Origin: Microbispora hainanensis
Lineage (GTDB): Bacteria > Actinomycetota > Actinomycetes > Streptosporangiales > Streptosporangiaceae
Length of the DNA stretch: 64,000 nucleotides
Direction: 5' to 3'
Assembly: GCF_036186745.1 (NCBI RefSeq)
Contig: NZ_CP108086.1
Span: 3,720,001 to 3,784,000, forward strand
Positions within the stretch are counted from its first letter, which is position 1, and each line of letters starts with the position of its first letter. The notes beneath the pieces are model-generated. The model saw nothing but the letters and a program-made list of their open reading frames with translations, made no database searches and was not told where the DNA came from. Made by a program: the position numbers and the translations under genes. This document shows positions 1-7,985 of the stretch, one piece after another.

Positions 1-313
1 GCGCCTCCCCGCTTCGCTTCGGCAGCCGCGCTGGTCGGTCCGCGCTGGGGACCCTGCGGTTGCGCCGCCCGGGGCGGCCTGCGTGCCACGCCCCTCTGTG
101 CTTCCTGTCTCCTTCCCGTAGCCGTGCGGGCCTGTCCGCGCGTCGCCGGGCTTGCCTGCGCGGCAGGCTCTCTCTGTGCCTCCCGCTTCACTTCACAGCC
201 GCTGGGCCTGTCTGCGCGTCCACCCCGCCCGCTGCCTCCCGCCTTGCTCGCGGCTGTGCGGGCTCCCGCGCGTTGCCCGGTGCCGCGTCGCGCTCCCTGT
301 GTGCCCCCGCGTC
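1..313. other. GC-rich degenerate repeat tract, no supportable gene
   Basis: This stretch is extremely C+G rich and built from imperfectly repeated blocks: a phrase like 'gccgtgcgggcctgtccgc' near 121 recurs in altered form near 200 and 255. Short open frames exist on the plus strand, but they are Arg/Cys/Ser-rich and show no family resemblance. I see no gene here; it may be the decayed flank of the HNH gene to the right. Confidence 0.5.
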
Positions 314-2719
314 TTACTCGTGTAGTCGTCGGGCTTGTCCGAGGCGGTGGTAGGTGAAGGCCCAGCGGTCTTCGCCGACGTTGCGGCGGGTGTAGCGGTC
401 GGGGTGCTGGTAGCGGTCGCGGTTGTGGAACTGGCAGGCCGGGCCGAGGAGTTTCAGGTCCGTGAGGCCGCCGGTGCTCCAGTTGTCGGCGTGGTCGATC
501 TGGCACATGGTCGCCGGGAGGGGGCAGCCGTCGATCCAGCAGGTGGCGTACCGGGCGTAGATGGCCCGGCGTTGGGCGGGGGTGGCCAGGCGGACTTTTC
601 GGCCCATGTCGAGGACCTGCCCGTCGGCGTTCATGACGATCCGCACCAGAGTCGAGGTGCGGGCGAGGCGGTGCACGCTGGAGACGGGCAGCACCTGCCC
701 GGTCGCCAGCAGCAACCCCGGCGGCACCATCCCCAACGACGCACGCAGCGACGATCCCAGTGCCGTTCCCAGCGCTCCCGGCGTGCCCTGGCCATGCCGG
801 CAGTCCCCCGCAGGCCGATGCCCGGCGTGGGTGTGACGTGCGGAGGCGTCCTCGGGAGGAGGATCCGGCTGCACCGCCTCCGAAGGTGCTGTGTCCGAAG
901 GTGCTGTGTGGGAATCTCCGTCGCCGTCGGGAGAGGCGGTGCTTGCGGTGCCGGGCGGTTCGCATTCACGGGCGTCGCTTCCCGCACCGGTACCTGCCTC
1001 GGCCTCAGCTTCAGTCTCGGCACTGTCGAGCCCGTCCGCGGCGTCGGGGGCGTCGGTGCCGCCCGCAGCACCGGGGTCGCCTATCACGTCGGAGACGGCG
1101 TCGTCGGCCTGGTGGGGGGCGTCGGTGCCTCCGGTGGCGTCGGGGGTGTAGTCGCTGGTGACGTCGGCCTCGGGAGTGTCGAAGCCGTCGGGGCCGTCCG
1201 CGCCGCTCGCGTGACCGGGGCCGCTCATCGCGTCGGAGGCATTGTCGGCGGCCTCGACAGGCGCAGGGGCTACGGTGTCGGCGGCGCTCTCGGTGCAGGC
1301 GTCAGCGGCTCCGTCGGCATCGGCATTGCTCCCCGCACCGGCACCTGCCTCGGCCTCGGCCGCGTCGAGGTCGTCGGACTCGCCGGGAGCAAAGTCGCCT
1401 GTGTGCTCCCGGCCTTCCTCGAAGCCCTCGGCGTCCCGCGCGTCCTCGACATGGTCGGCGGGGTCGTCGGTGGCCGGGTCGGCGGGGTCTTGGGTGGCTG
1501 GGTCGGTGTCTTCGGTGGCCGGGGCAGCGGGGTCTTGGGTGGCCGGGTCGGCGGTGGGGTCGGTGGTTTCGGGGTCGGTGGGGAGGGATTCGGCGCTGAC
1601 CACGACGAGGAGCTCGGCGGCGATCTTCTGCTCCAGCAGGGCGATCAGCGCGTCGGCCTGGCGTACCGTCAGCGGGCGGTCATCACCCTGTGCCCTCAGC
1701 TTGGCGTACGCCTGCAACAACGCCATCAACCGGGCGCCGGCCTCACGCGGCAGGTAGAACTCCCCTTCCACGCCGCCGCCCTTGCCCGGGCGGACTCGCA
1801 GGAACCGCCGCCCGTAATCGGCCCGCTCATCCCGCTCTTCCCCGTCGGGGTCGAGCACCGCCCGCAGGTGGCGGCCGGCTTTGGCGACCTCCGCCGCCCC
1901 GGCCTTGCCGGCCAGGTCCACCAAGATCGGCTCCGCCAGGCCGGCCTGCTCGTCCGATAGCCCGGCCACAGCGGCGCAGATGGCCTCCACCACCCCCGCC
2001 GCCAGCTCACCCGTGGCGAACTTCTCCCGCACGACGGGGAGGCGCGGCAGTTCCGCGCCGAGGGTGAGCAGGCGGCCCGCACCACCCACCGTCATCCCCC
2101 CTCTGGTGCGCAGCCAGCAGCGGGTGGAGGCATGCCCATGCTGCCTGGCCTGACCTGCTCGGTGGACCCGGCCGACGCGGTCGGCCAGGGCGCTGGTGAT
2201 CCGGTCGCGGGCGAACAGCAGCTCCTCCGCCTCGGCCAGGCACATGTCCACGTCGTCGGGCAGCGGGGTCAGCGCCAGCTCTTGGGCCACCTCACGAACC
2301 GACCCCACCACCACCCACGACGACCGCACACGGCGCTGGCCCCGACCATGACCGCCCACACCCTCGGAAGCACCCGCACCCGAGCCAGAGCCGCCCGCGC
2401 CAGTGCCATTCGCGCCAGTGCCGTTTGTGCCAGCAGCGTCCGCGCCGTCGGCAGCCCCAGGCGAGGCGTTCGCGCCGTCGCTATCTGCGCTGTCGGTATG
2501 CGTGCCGGGGACGTCCGCGCCCGGGGCGTCCACGCTCTCGACAACGGGTGCGTCGGCGCGCTGCCGGGAGTCGACGTTGATGATCGGGAAGGGATCGCGG
2601 GCGGACGAGCCGTCGGACGACCACAGCGGCGGATTGGCGATCAGCCGGTCCCACCACTCACCGTCGTCAGGACCATTCGAACGGTGAAGGCGCTCAGGAT
2701 CGATATCGAACGGTTCCAT
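314..2719 (-). CDS. HNH endonuclease signature protein with DUF222 domain
   Basis: About 801 residues. After an acidic, low-complexity N-terminus comes a DUF222-type helical region (roughly residues 125-380). A very long Asp/Ala/Thr/Pro-rich acidic linker follows, with repeats such as 'PATQDPADPATDD', and then a C-terminal HNH module with Cys-x4-Cys, the IDHADNW core and a final NRDRY. This architecture is common in actinomycetes, often in many copies per genome; a link to mobile DNA is usually assumed but unproven. I chose the ATG at 2719 because GGAGGT lies just upstream; an ATG 15 codons earlier has no such site. The linker is much longer than usual and probably disordered. Confidence 0.85.
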   Translation of the reverse strand: MEPFDIDPERLHRSNGPDDGEWWDRLIANPPLWSSDGSSARDPFPIINVDSRQRADAPVVESVDAPGADVPGTHTDSADSDGANASPGAADGADAAGTNGTGANGTGAGGSGSGAGASEGVGGHGRGQRRVRSSWVVVGSVREVAQELALTPLPDDVDMCLAEAEELLFARDRITSALADRVGRVHRAGQARQHGHASTRCWLRTRGGMTVGGAGRLLTLGAELPRLPVVREKFATGELAAGVVEAICAAVAGLSDEQAGLAEPILVDLAGKAGAAEVAKAGRHLRAVLDPDGEERDERADYGRRFLRVRPGKGGGVEGEFYLPREAGARLMALLQAYAKLRAQGDDRPLTVRQADALIALLEQKIAAELLVVVSAESLPTDPETTDPTADPATQDPAAPATEDTDPATQDPADPATDDPADHVEDARDAEGFEEGREHTGDFAPGESDDLDAAEAEAGAGAGSNADADGAADACTESAADTVAPAPVEAADNASDAMSGPGHASGADGPDGFDTPEADVTSDYTPDATGGTDAPHQADDAVSDVIGDPGAAGGTDAPDAADGLDSAETEAEAEAGTGAGSDARECEPPGTASTASPDGDGDSHTAPSDTAPSEAVQPDPPPEDASARHTHAGHRPAGDCRHGQGTPGALGTALGSSLRASLGMVPPGLLLATGQVLPVSSVHRLARTSTLVRIVMNADGQVLDMGRKVRLATPAQRRAIYARYATCWIDGCPLPATMCQIDHADNWSTGGLTDLKLLGPACQFHNRDRYQHPDRYTRRNVGEDRWAFTYHRLGQARRLHE

Positions 2720-2844
2720 CGCACCTCCACTCGTTATTTCGAAAGCGTGTATTAATTGTGTCATGCGAGAAAAGTGGGAGGCAAGTTCGCTGGACGACTT
2801 CCTGGGGTTCCAGAAAAGGCACCTGGGGTCCCAGAAAAGGCCCT

Positions 2845-3273
2845 TTATGGGCTGATTTGGGTGCTGAGGGCGCGGGCAATAGTAAGGCTGTCTTCGAAAA
2901 TGTGATAGCGGGTGATGAGTCCGTCTTCCACGGTCAGATGCAGCGCGAAAGGCGAGGTGTAGGCGGTGCCCTCGGCTCGGACCGTCTGCACGATCTCTCC
3001 GAGGACGACGGCGTGTGTCCCGTCGACCAGGATTCGCGTCACCGACGTGCCGTTGAGTTCAGGCACATGGTGGGCCTCCAGAGACCGGAAGTGGTCCGCC
3101 ACCTCGGCCCGGCTGGAGCGCGGCTGGATCCAGGGAACAGCAGGATGCCCCTCGGCGGGCCAGGAGAGCAGCCAGTCGACGGGCTCGGCGAACAGCGCCG
3201 CCGTACGGTCGTGATCGCCCTCCGCCATCCGGCGCAGCAGCTCTTCCACGACGTCATGGGTGTCAGTGCTCAT
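2845..3273 (-). CDS. SnoaL/NTF2-like fold protein
   Basis: About 142 residues, the size of a single NTF2-like cone domain. Visible hallmarks are the N-terminal helix (HDVVEELLRRMAEGDHDRTAALF), a Trp-rich pocket region (VDWLLSWPAEG) and the closing strands 'ALHLTVEDGLITRYHIFED', typical of SnoaL-like polyketide cyclase and ketosteroid-isomerase relatives. The substrate is unknown. The ATG at 3273 is preferred; a GTG eight codons upstream is possible. It stands alone between the HNH gene and a repeat tract, so context does not help. Confidence 0.75.
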   Translation of the reverse strand: MSTDTHDVVEELLRRMAEGDHDRTAALFAEPVDWLLSWPAEGHPAVPWIQPRSSRAEVADHFRSLEAHHVPELNGTSVTRILVDGTHAVVLGEIVQTVRAEGTAYTSPFALHLTVEDGLITRYHIFEDSLTIARALSTQISP

Positions 3274-3350
3274 GCCACGACTCTTGTGCACCTGCACGCG
3301 GCACGGCGATTACCGGAGAGGTAATGCGATCAGTGAGGTGGAGCGCGGTG

Positions 3351-3462
3351 CAGCTCGGGCGCCGTGCGGTTGGGCGCCGTGCGGTCGAGTGCGGTGCAGG
3401 TCAGGTGCGGTTTAGCTCGGGCACCGTGCGGTCGGGCGGGGTGCAGGTCAGGCGCGGTGCAG
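3351..3462. repeat. Imperfect ~60-bp tandem repeat
   Basis: Two units, beginning at about 3351 and 3413, share 'agctcgggc', 'ccgtgcggt' and 'ggtgcaggtcagg' in the same order. Internally they consist of shorter 'gtgcggt' phrases. The second unit runs into the 3' end of the DUF305 gene. Confidence 0.6.
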
Positions 3463-4368
3463 GGCGGGGGTGGGGGAAGGTCGGGTGCCCTGCATTTCAC
3501 GCATCCGCCGGATCTCGGCGGTCTGTTCGGCGATCACGTCCGTGGCCCACTGTTCGACGGTGAGGTGTGAGCCCTCGGTGAGCGCCGTGGTGGCCATCGC
3601 GATCGCGCCTTCGTGATGGGCGACCATCATCTGGAGGAAGAGGCTGTCGAACGTGGCGCCGGAGGCCGCCCTGAGCGCCTTCATCTGCTCCGGGGTGGCC
3701 ATGCCCGGCATGCCTTCATGATCGGCGTGGTGGTCGGGCCGGGGGAGGTGTTCCCGGTCGAGCCAGGACGTCATGACGCGGATCTCCGGCTCCTGTACGT
3801 CATGGATGCGGGCCGCGAGCGCCTTCAGCTTGGCGGAGGAGGCGTGCGAGGGAGCCAGGGCCGCCATGTCCAGCGCCTGCCGGTGGTGGACGATCATGTT
3901 CTGGACGTACCGCACGTCGGCCGCGTTGACGGTGGGGGAGGGGACCGCGGTGGCGGCCTCGGCAGGGCTGAGGGTCCTGGCCTCCTCGCCGGGCCGGCCG
4001 GGCGCGATCACGGGCGCGGTCGAGACGGGAGCACTCTCCCGTACGTCCTCCGCGCAGGCGGTGAGAAGGCAGGCGCTGAAGAGGAGCGCGACACCGGCCA
4101 CCAGGACGCGCCCAAGCCGCGCCTTACCTTTCCGCGCGAGCCGCGTCCTACTCTCCCGGGCGAAGCACGCTGTGCCGCCCCGCGCAAAGCGGTCCCCGGT
4201 GTCCAGCGCCAAGCGCGCTCTGCCGCCCCGCGTAAAGCGCCCGCCGCTGTCCCACGTGCGGTCCCGCGCAGAGCGCTTCCTGCTGTCCTGCGCGCTTCGC
4301 ACCCCTGCCCTCCCTGCCGCGGAGCGTACCGAGATCACGACGCTAACCCGGCAGGTTCGGGACGACAA
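3448..4368 (-). CDS. DUF305 (ferritin-like) lipoprotein with unusual Arg-rich N-terminal extension
   Basis: The conserved part is a classic DUF305 lipoprotein. A hydrophobic stretch ends in the lipobox LLTAC with Cys about residue 105, then a Pro-rich spacer, then two His-rich helical motifs 'NMIVHHRQALDMA' and 'MMVAHHEGAIAMA' plus 'PRPDHHADHEGMPGM'. Family members are extracytoplasmic four-helix proteins, often associated with copper or metals. The first ~85 residues are odd: they are Arg-rich and carry about three 16-residue repeats that begin RFTRGG / RFARGG / RLARKG. No good start with a ribosome site lies near the hydrophobic segment, so the true N-terminus is uncertain and a translated repeat extension is possible. 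Confidence 0.8.
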   Translation of the reverse strand: MSSRTCRVSVVISVRSAAGRAGVRSAQDSRKRSARDRTWDSGGRFTRGGRARLALDTGDRFARGGTACFARESRTRLARKGKARLGRVLVAGVALLFSACLLTACAEDVRESAPVSTAPVIAPGRPGEEARTLSPAEAATAVPSPTVNAADVRYVQNMIVHHRQALDMAALAPSHASSAKLKALAARIHDVQEPEIRVMTSWLDREHLPRPDHHADHEGMPGMATPEQMKALRAASGATFDSLFLQMMVAHHEGAIAMATTALTEGSHLTVEQWATDVIAEQTAEIRRMREMQGTRPSPTPALHRA

Positions 4369-4476
4369 AGGGCGACATGTGCCAGTTTTATTGACAGGTT
4401 GACAGCTAGCGAAGCAATCAAGTCAGAAGTGACGATCAGTCTATTTATGCCCCCTTTATAGGAGGAGGACAGCAAG

Positions 4477-5877
4477 TTGTTCACCTTACGCCGCAGCGGT
4501 CGTGCGCTTGCCGTCACGGGCGCGGCGGTCGTCCTGGCTCTGTCCGCCAATCCCGTACAGGCCGCTGACGTGCTGGCTCCGGGCGAGATCGCGATGAGCG
4601 CGAACGTCACCCACGTCGCGAACGTGCCGACCCCCACCGCCCTGGCCGGCACCATCAACACCGACATCGCCTTCCAGGGCGACTACGCCTACGTCGGCAA
4701 CTATGGCGGATTCACGATCTTCGACATCAGGAACCCGAAGAGGCCGGTGGTGAAGAGCTCGGTGGTCTGCCCCGGCTCCCAGATGGACATGTCCGTGTAC
4801 GGCGACCTGCTGTTCGGGTCGGTCGACTCCTCCCGCAACGACGACTCGTGCGCCAGCACGTCCCAGTCGGCGTCGGTCAAGGAGTCATGGGAGGGCGTCC
4901 GCATCTTCGACGTCAGGGACAAGTCGAACCCGAAGTACATCAAGTCGGTGGAGACGAACTGCGGCTCCCACACCCACACCCTCGTGCCGGACAAGAGCGG
5001 CAAGAACGTCTACATCTACGTCTCCTCCTACAGCCCGTCGGCGTCCTTCCCCGACTGCCAGCCGCCGCACGACCTGATCTCCATCATCAAGGTCCCGCTC
5101 AACAACCCCACCGCCGCGTCTGTGGTGGCGACGCCGGTGCTGTTCCCGGACGGCGGCAACCCGGGTGACGGGCAGCCCTACCCCAACGGCACGTCCGCGA
5201 CGACGGGCTGCCACGACATCACCGCGTACCCGGAGAAGGGCCTGGCGGCGGGCGCCTGCATGGGCGACGGCATCCTGCTGGACATCCGCGACCCCGAGCG
5301 CCCGAAGGTCCTCGACGTCGTACGCGACGACGAGAACTTCGCCTTCTGGCACTCGGCGACGTTCAACAACGAAGGCACCAAGGTGGTCTTCACCGACGAG
5401 CTCGGCGGTGGTGGCGCGGCCACCTGCAACGAGGCCATCGGCCCGAACCGTGGCGCGGACGCCATCTATGACATCGCCCCCGGCAACAAACTCACCTTCC
5501 GGAGCTACTTCAAGATCAGCCGCTACCAGGACGACACCGAGAACTGCGTCGCGCACAACGGCTCGCTGATCCCGGTCAAGGGCCGCGACATCATGGTGCA
5601 GGCCTGGTATCAGGGCGGCGTCTCGATCTGGGACTTCACCGACTCGGCGCACCCGCAGGAGATCGGCTACTTCGAGCGCGGCCCGTGGTCGGAGCCGCTG
5701 AGCGCCGGCTATTGGTCGGCCTACTACTACAACGGCTACATCTACGGCAGCGAGTTCAACCAGGGATTCGACGTCCTGCGGATCAACGACCCACGTACGA
5801 ACCAGGCCAAGAGCGTGAAGATGGACATCCTCAACGTGCAGAGTCAGGGCTCGTACCGCGAGCCCGGCAGGCACTAG
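4477..5877 (+). CDS. Secreted LVIVD-repeat (beta-propeller-like) protein
   Basis: 466 residues. A TTG start is fixed by the strong ribosome site AGGAGGAGG ending eight bases upstream. An N-terminal signal peptide (Arg-rich start, AVTGAAVVLALSA core, cleavage near PVQA-AD) indicates export. The body shows repeated blade-like motifs such as 'YAYVGNYGGFTIFDIRNPKRP', 'GVRIFDVRDKSNPKYI' and 'GILLDIRDPERPKVLDVV', the pattern of LVIVD-repeat proteins. Several Cys residues suggest disulfides. It is a single-gene unit ended by the hairpin at 5891. The molecular function of this family is not established. Confidence 0.88.
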   Translation: MFTLRRSGRALAVTGAAVVLALSANPVQAADVLAPGEIAMSANVTHVANVPTPTALAGTINTDIAFQGDYAYVGNYGGFTIFDIRNPKRPVVKSSVVCPGSQMDMSVYGDLLFGSVDSSRNDDSCASTSQSASVKESWEGVRIFDVRDKSNPKYIKSVETNCGSHTHTLVPDKSGKNVYIYVSSYSPSASFPDCQPPHDLISIIKVPLNNPTAASVVATPVLFPDGGNPGDGQPYPNGTSATTGCHDITAYPEKGLAAGACMGDGILLDIRDPERPKVLDVVRDDENFAFWHSATFNNEGTKVVFTDELGGGGAATCNEAIGPNRGADAIYDIAPGNKLTFRSYFKISRYQDDTENCVAHNGSLIPVKGRDIMVQAWYQGGVSIWDFTDSAHPQEIGYFERGPWSEPLSAGYWSAYYYNGYIYGSEFNQGFDVLRINDPRTNQAKSVKMDILNVQSQGSYREPGRH

Positions 5878-5890
5878 AGGTATGGAAGGA

Positions 5891-5941
5891 GGCGGGCATC
5901 TCCGGTGCGGTCTCTCCCTCAACGCACCGGCGATGCCCGCC
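5891..5941. terminator. Terminator-like hairpin between convergent genes
   Basis: The 19-base arms 5891-5909 and 5923-5941 pair with one mismatch around a 13-base loop. The hairpin lies between the ends of the LVIVD gene (plus) and the RDD gene (minus), so it can serve both. There is no U-tract, which is common in actinomycetes. Confidence 0.75.
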
Positions 5942-6010
5942 TCAACCCCACTGCAGGTATGCCCCATGACCTGCAATGACCACAGGTGCCCCGCATATCG
6001 GGCTCTACAC

Positions 6011-6931
6011 CTAAACGGGCGGAACAAATCCCCCCGATGTCGGCGGAGCGTCTCCGCGCGGCGGTTCGGCCGCCGTCGGCGGCGCCGGCGCCGGCCCGCC
6101 CTGCCCATGAGCGCCCTGCCCATAAGGTCCATAAGCGCCGTGTCCATAAGCGCCGTACCCCTGGGGACCGTACGGTGGGGGCGTGGAACGGGCCCGGGCG
6201 AGCCGCATCTCCTCGCGGCGTCTGCGTTCGGCCAGTACGGCGGCCAGATAGGCGTACGGCGGAACGCCGGGCGGGGGCGGCGGCGCCACCCGCGCGCTGA
6301 CCTGCGCGGCCACGCGCATCCCCATCTCGTCCCGCATCTGAGGGGTGAGCTGGTTCCAGCGGGACAGGTACTGCCGGGCCGTGTTGGCCAGGTCGTCGGA
6401 CAACCCGGACAACTCCAGCGTCGCGGCCCACGACGCGAGCGCCGGAGGCATCTCCGGCGGCGGGGCCTGCTGCGGCGTGCGCTCCCCGATGACGGTCGTC
6501 CCCGCGAACACGTCCCCCAGGCGCTTGCCGCGCTGGTTGAGGAGCGACGTGATGAGCGCGGGAGCGCCGGCGAACGTCCAGAACTCCAGGAACCCGGCGA
6601 GCCCGCGGAACAACGCCTGCCGGAAGCGTTCCGGCCCGCCGTCGTCGCTCACCACGCGCAGGCCGAGGGCGAGCTTGCCCAGCGAGCGGCCCCTGCTGAT
6701 CGTCTCGAACGCGACCGGATAGCCCACCGTGACCAGCACGAGGAACAGGATGAACAGGCCGGTGGCCAGCGAGTCGTCGGTCACCAGGGACGCCTGTGTG
6801 ACCAGCACGACGGTCAGGATCAGCACGGCCCACTGGACGGCCCAGTCGATGAGGAAGGCCAGGGCGCGGCTGGGGAGCTGGGCGACGCGAACCTCTACGA
6901 CGACCGCCTCGCCGGTCACGACTTCGGACAC
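6011..6931 (-). CDS. RDD family membrane protein
   Basis: About 306 residues. The N-terminal half is an RDD domain with 'LPSRALAFLIDW', transmembrane segments around residues 30-95, and the conserved 'SRGRSLGKLALGLRVV' followed by 'GKRLGDVFAGTTVI'. The C-terminal half is cytoplasmic, with a predicted helical region and a Pro/Gly/Tyr-rich tail of repeated GYGAYGHGAYG-type motifs. RDD proteins are often linked to transport, but the role is unknown. I prefer the GTG at 6931 (protein begins MSEVVTGEAV), with AGTAGGG upstream; longer starts would overlap the divergent SpoIIM-like gene. Confidence 0.85.
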   Translation of the reverse strand: MSEVVTGEAVVVEVRVAQLPSRALAFLIDWAVQWAVLILTVVLVTQASLVTDDSLATGLFILFLVLVTVGYPVAFETISRGRSLGKLALGLRVVSDDGGPERFRQALFRGLAGFLEFWTFAGAPALITSLLNQRGKRLGDVFAGTTVIGERTPQQAPPPEMPPALASWAATLELSGLSDDLANTARQYLSRWNQLTPQMRDEMGMRVAAQVSARVAPPPPPGVPPYAYLAAVLAERRRREEMRLARARSTPPPYGPQGYGAYGHGAYGPYGQGAHGQGGPAPAPPTAAEPPRGDAPPTSGGFVPPV

Positions 6932-6971
6932 ACTGCGCACCCTACTGCGTCGCGTCGATAGGGTCCGATCC

Positions 6972-7964
6972 GTGGACATCGATGCCTTCGTCGCCGCGAG
7001 CAAGCCGTCCTGGGACCGGCTGGACGACCTCGTACGGCGACAGCGCAGGCTGCGCGGCGCGGAGGTCGACGAGCTGGTCGAGCTCTACCAGCGGGCGGCG
7101 ACCCACCTGTCCATCGTGCGGTCGGGGTCGTCCGACGCCCTTCTCGTGGGACGTCTGTCGTCGCTGGTGGCGAGGGCGCGCTCGGCCGTCACGGGCGCGC
7201 ACAGCCCGGCCTGGCGGGAGGTCGCCCGGTTCTTCACGGTGTCGTTCCCCGTGGTGGCCTATCGGGCGCGCCGGTGGTGGATCGGCGTCACGGTGGCCTC
7301 GCTCGCGGTCGCGTATGTCGTGGGTGTGTGGGTGGCGCGCGATCCCACGGTGCAGAGCCTCATCGGCACGCCGGAGGAGATCCGGCAGATCGTCGAGCAC
7401 GATTTCGCCGACTACTACTCGGAGAATCCGGCGGTGTCGTTCGCCGGCCACGTGTGGCTGAACAACGCCTGGCTGTCCATGCAGGTCGTGGTCTCGGCGA
7501 TCCTGCTCGGCCTGCCCATTCCCTACATCCTGTTCCAGAACGCGGCCAACGTGGGACTCCTCGGCGGCCTGATGCACGCGCACGGCAAGGCGGACGTGTT
7601 CTGGGGCCTGATCCTGCCGCACGGCATGCTGGAGCTGACCGCGGTCTTCCTGGCGGCCGCCGCCGGGCTGCGGCTGGGCTGGACCGCCGTCGACCCCGGC
7701 CCGAGGCGGCGCGCGGAGGCGCTGGCCGAGCAGGGCAGGGCCGTGATGAGCGTCGCGCTCGGCCTGGTCGTGGTGCTGCTCGTCTCCGGGCTCATCGAGG
7801 CGGGGGTCACCCCGTCGGGGCTGCCGACCTGGGCGCGCATCTCCATCGGGGCGCTCGCGGAGGCGCTGTTCATCGCGTACGTGGTCGTCTTCGGCCGCCG
7901 GGCGGAACGCGCGAACGAGACGGGCGACATCGAACACGCCCCCGATCTCGCGCCAACCGCCTAA
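6972..7964 (+). CDS. Stage II sporulation protein M (SpoIIM/DUF95) family membrane protein
   Basis: 330 residues from the GTG at 6972 (VDIDAFVAASKP...). A soluble N-terminus contains 'LDDLVRRQRRLRGAEVDELVELYQ', followed by several membrane spans ('WWIGVTVASLAVAYVVGVWV', 'LSMQVVVSAILLGLPIPYIL', and others after 'LILPHGMLELTAVFLAAAAG'). The motif PHGMLE is a signature of this family. It is divergent from RDD with about 40 bp between starts and faces the DUF58-MoxR operon. This RDD/SpoIIM/MoxR neighbourhood is conserved in actinobacteria and is thought to concern envelope processes. Confidence 0.88.
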   Translation: MDIDAFVAASKPSWDRLDDLVRRQRRLRGAEVDELVELYQRAATHLSIVRSGSSDALLVGRLSSLVARARSAVTGAHSPAWREVARFFTVSFPVVAYRARRWWIGVTVASLAVAYVVGVWVARDPTVQSLIGTPEEIRQIVEHDFADYYSENPAVSFAGHVWLNNAWLSMQVVVSAILLGLPIPYILFQNAANVGLLGGLMHAHGKADVFWGLILPHGMLELTAVFLAAAAGLRLGWTAVDPGPRRRAEALAEQGRAVMSVALGLVVVLLVSGLIEAGVTPSGLPTWARISIGALAEALFIAYVVVFGRRAERANETGDIEHAPDLAPTA

Positions 7965-7980
7965 GTACCGACCGCCTAAG
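7956..7980 (+). repeat. Short tandem duplication over the stop codon
   Basis: ACCGCCTAAG occurs at 7956-7965 and 7971-7980, a 15-base period. The first copy contains the TAA stop of the SpoIIM-like gene. Confidence 0.7.
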
Positions 7981-7985
7981 AGGAC

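Noticed and set aside
335-1960. Long plus-strand open frame antisense to the HNH gene
   Set aside because: It mirrors the repetitive acidic linker read on the other strand; composition is Gly/Val/Arg-rich with no domain, and the minus-strand protein has clear motifs.
4388-4403. Two TTGACA strings as a -35 for the LVIVD gene
   Set aside because: Both match the -35 consensus but no acceptable -10 occurs 16-18 bases downstream.
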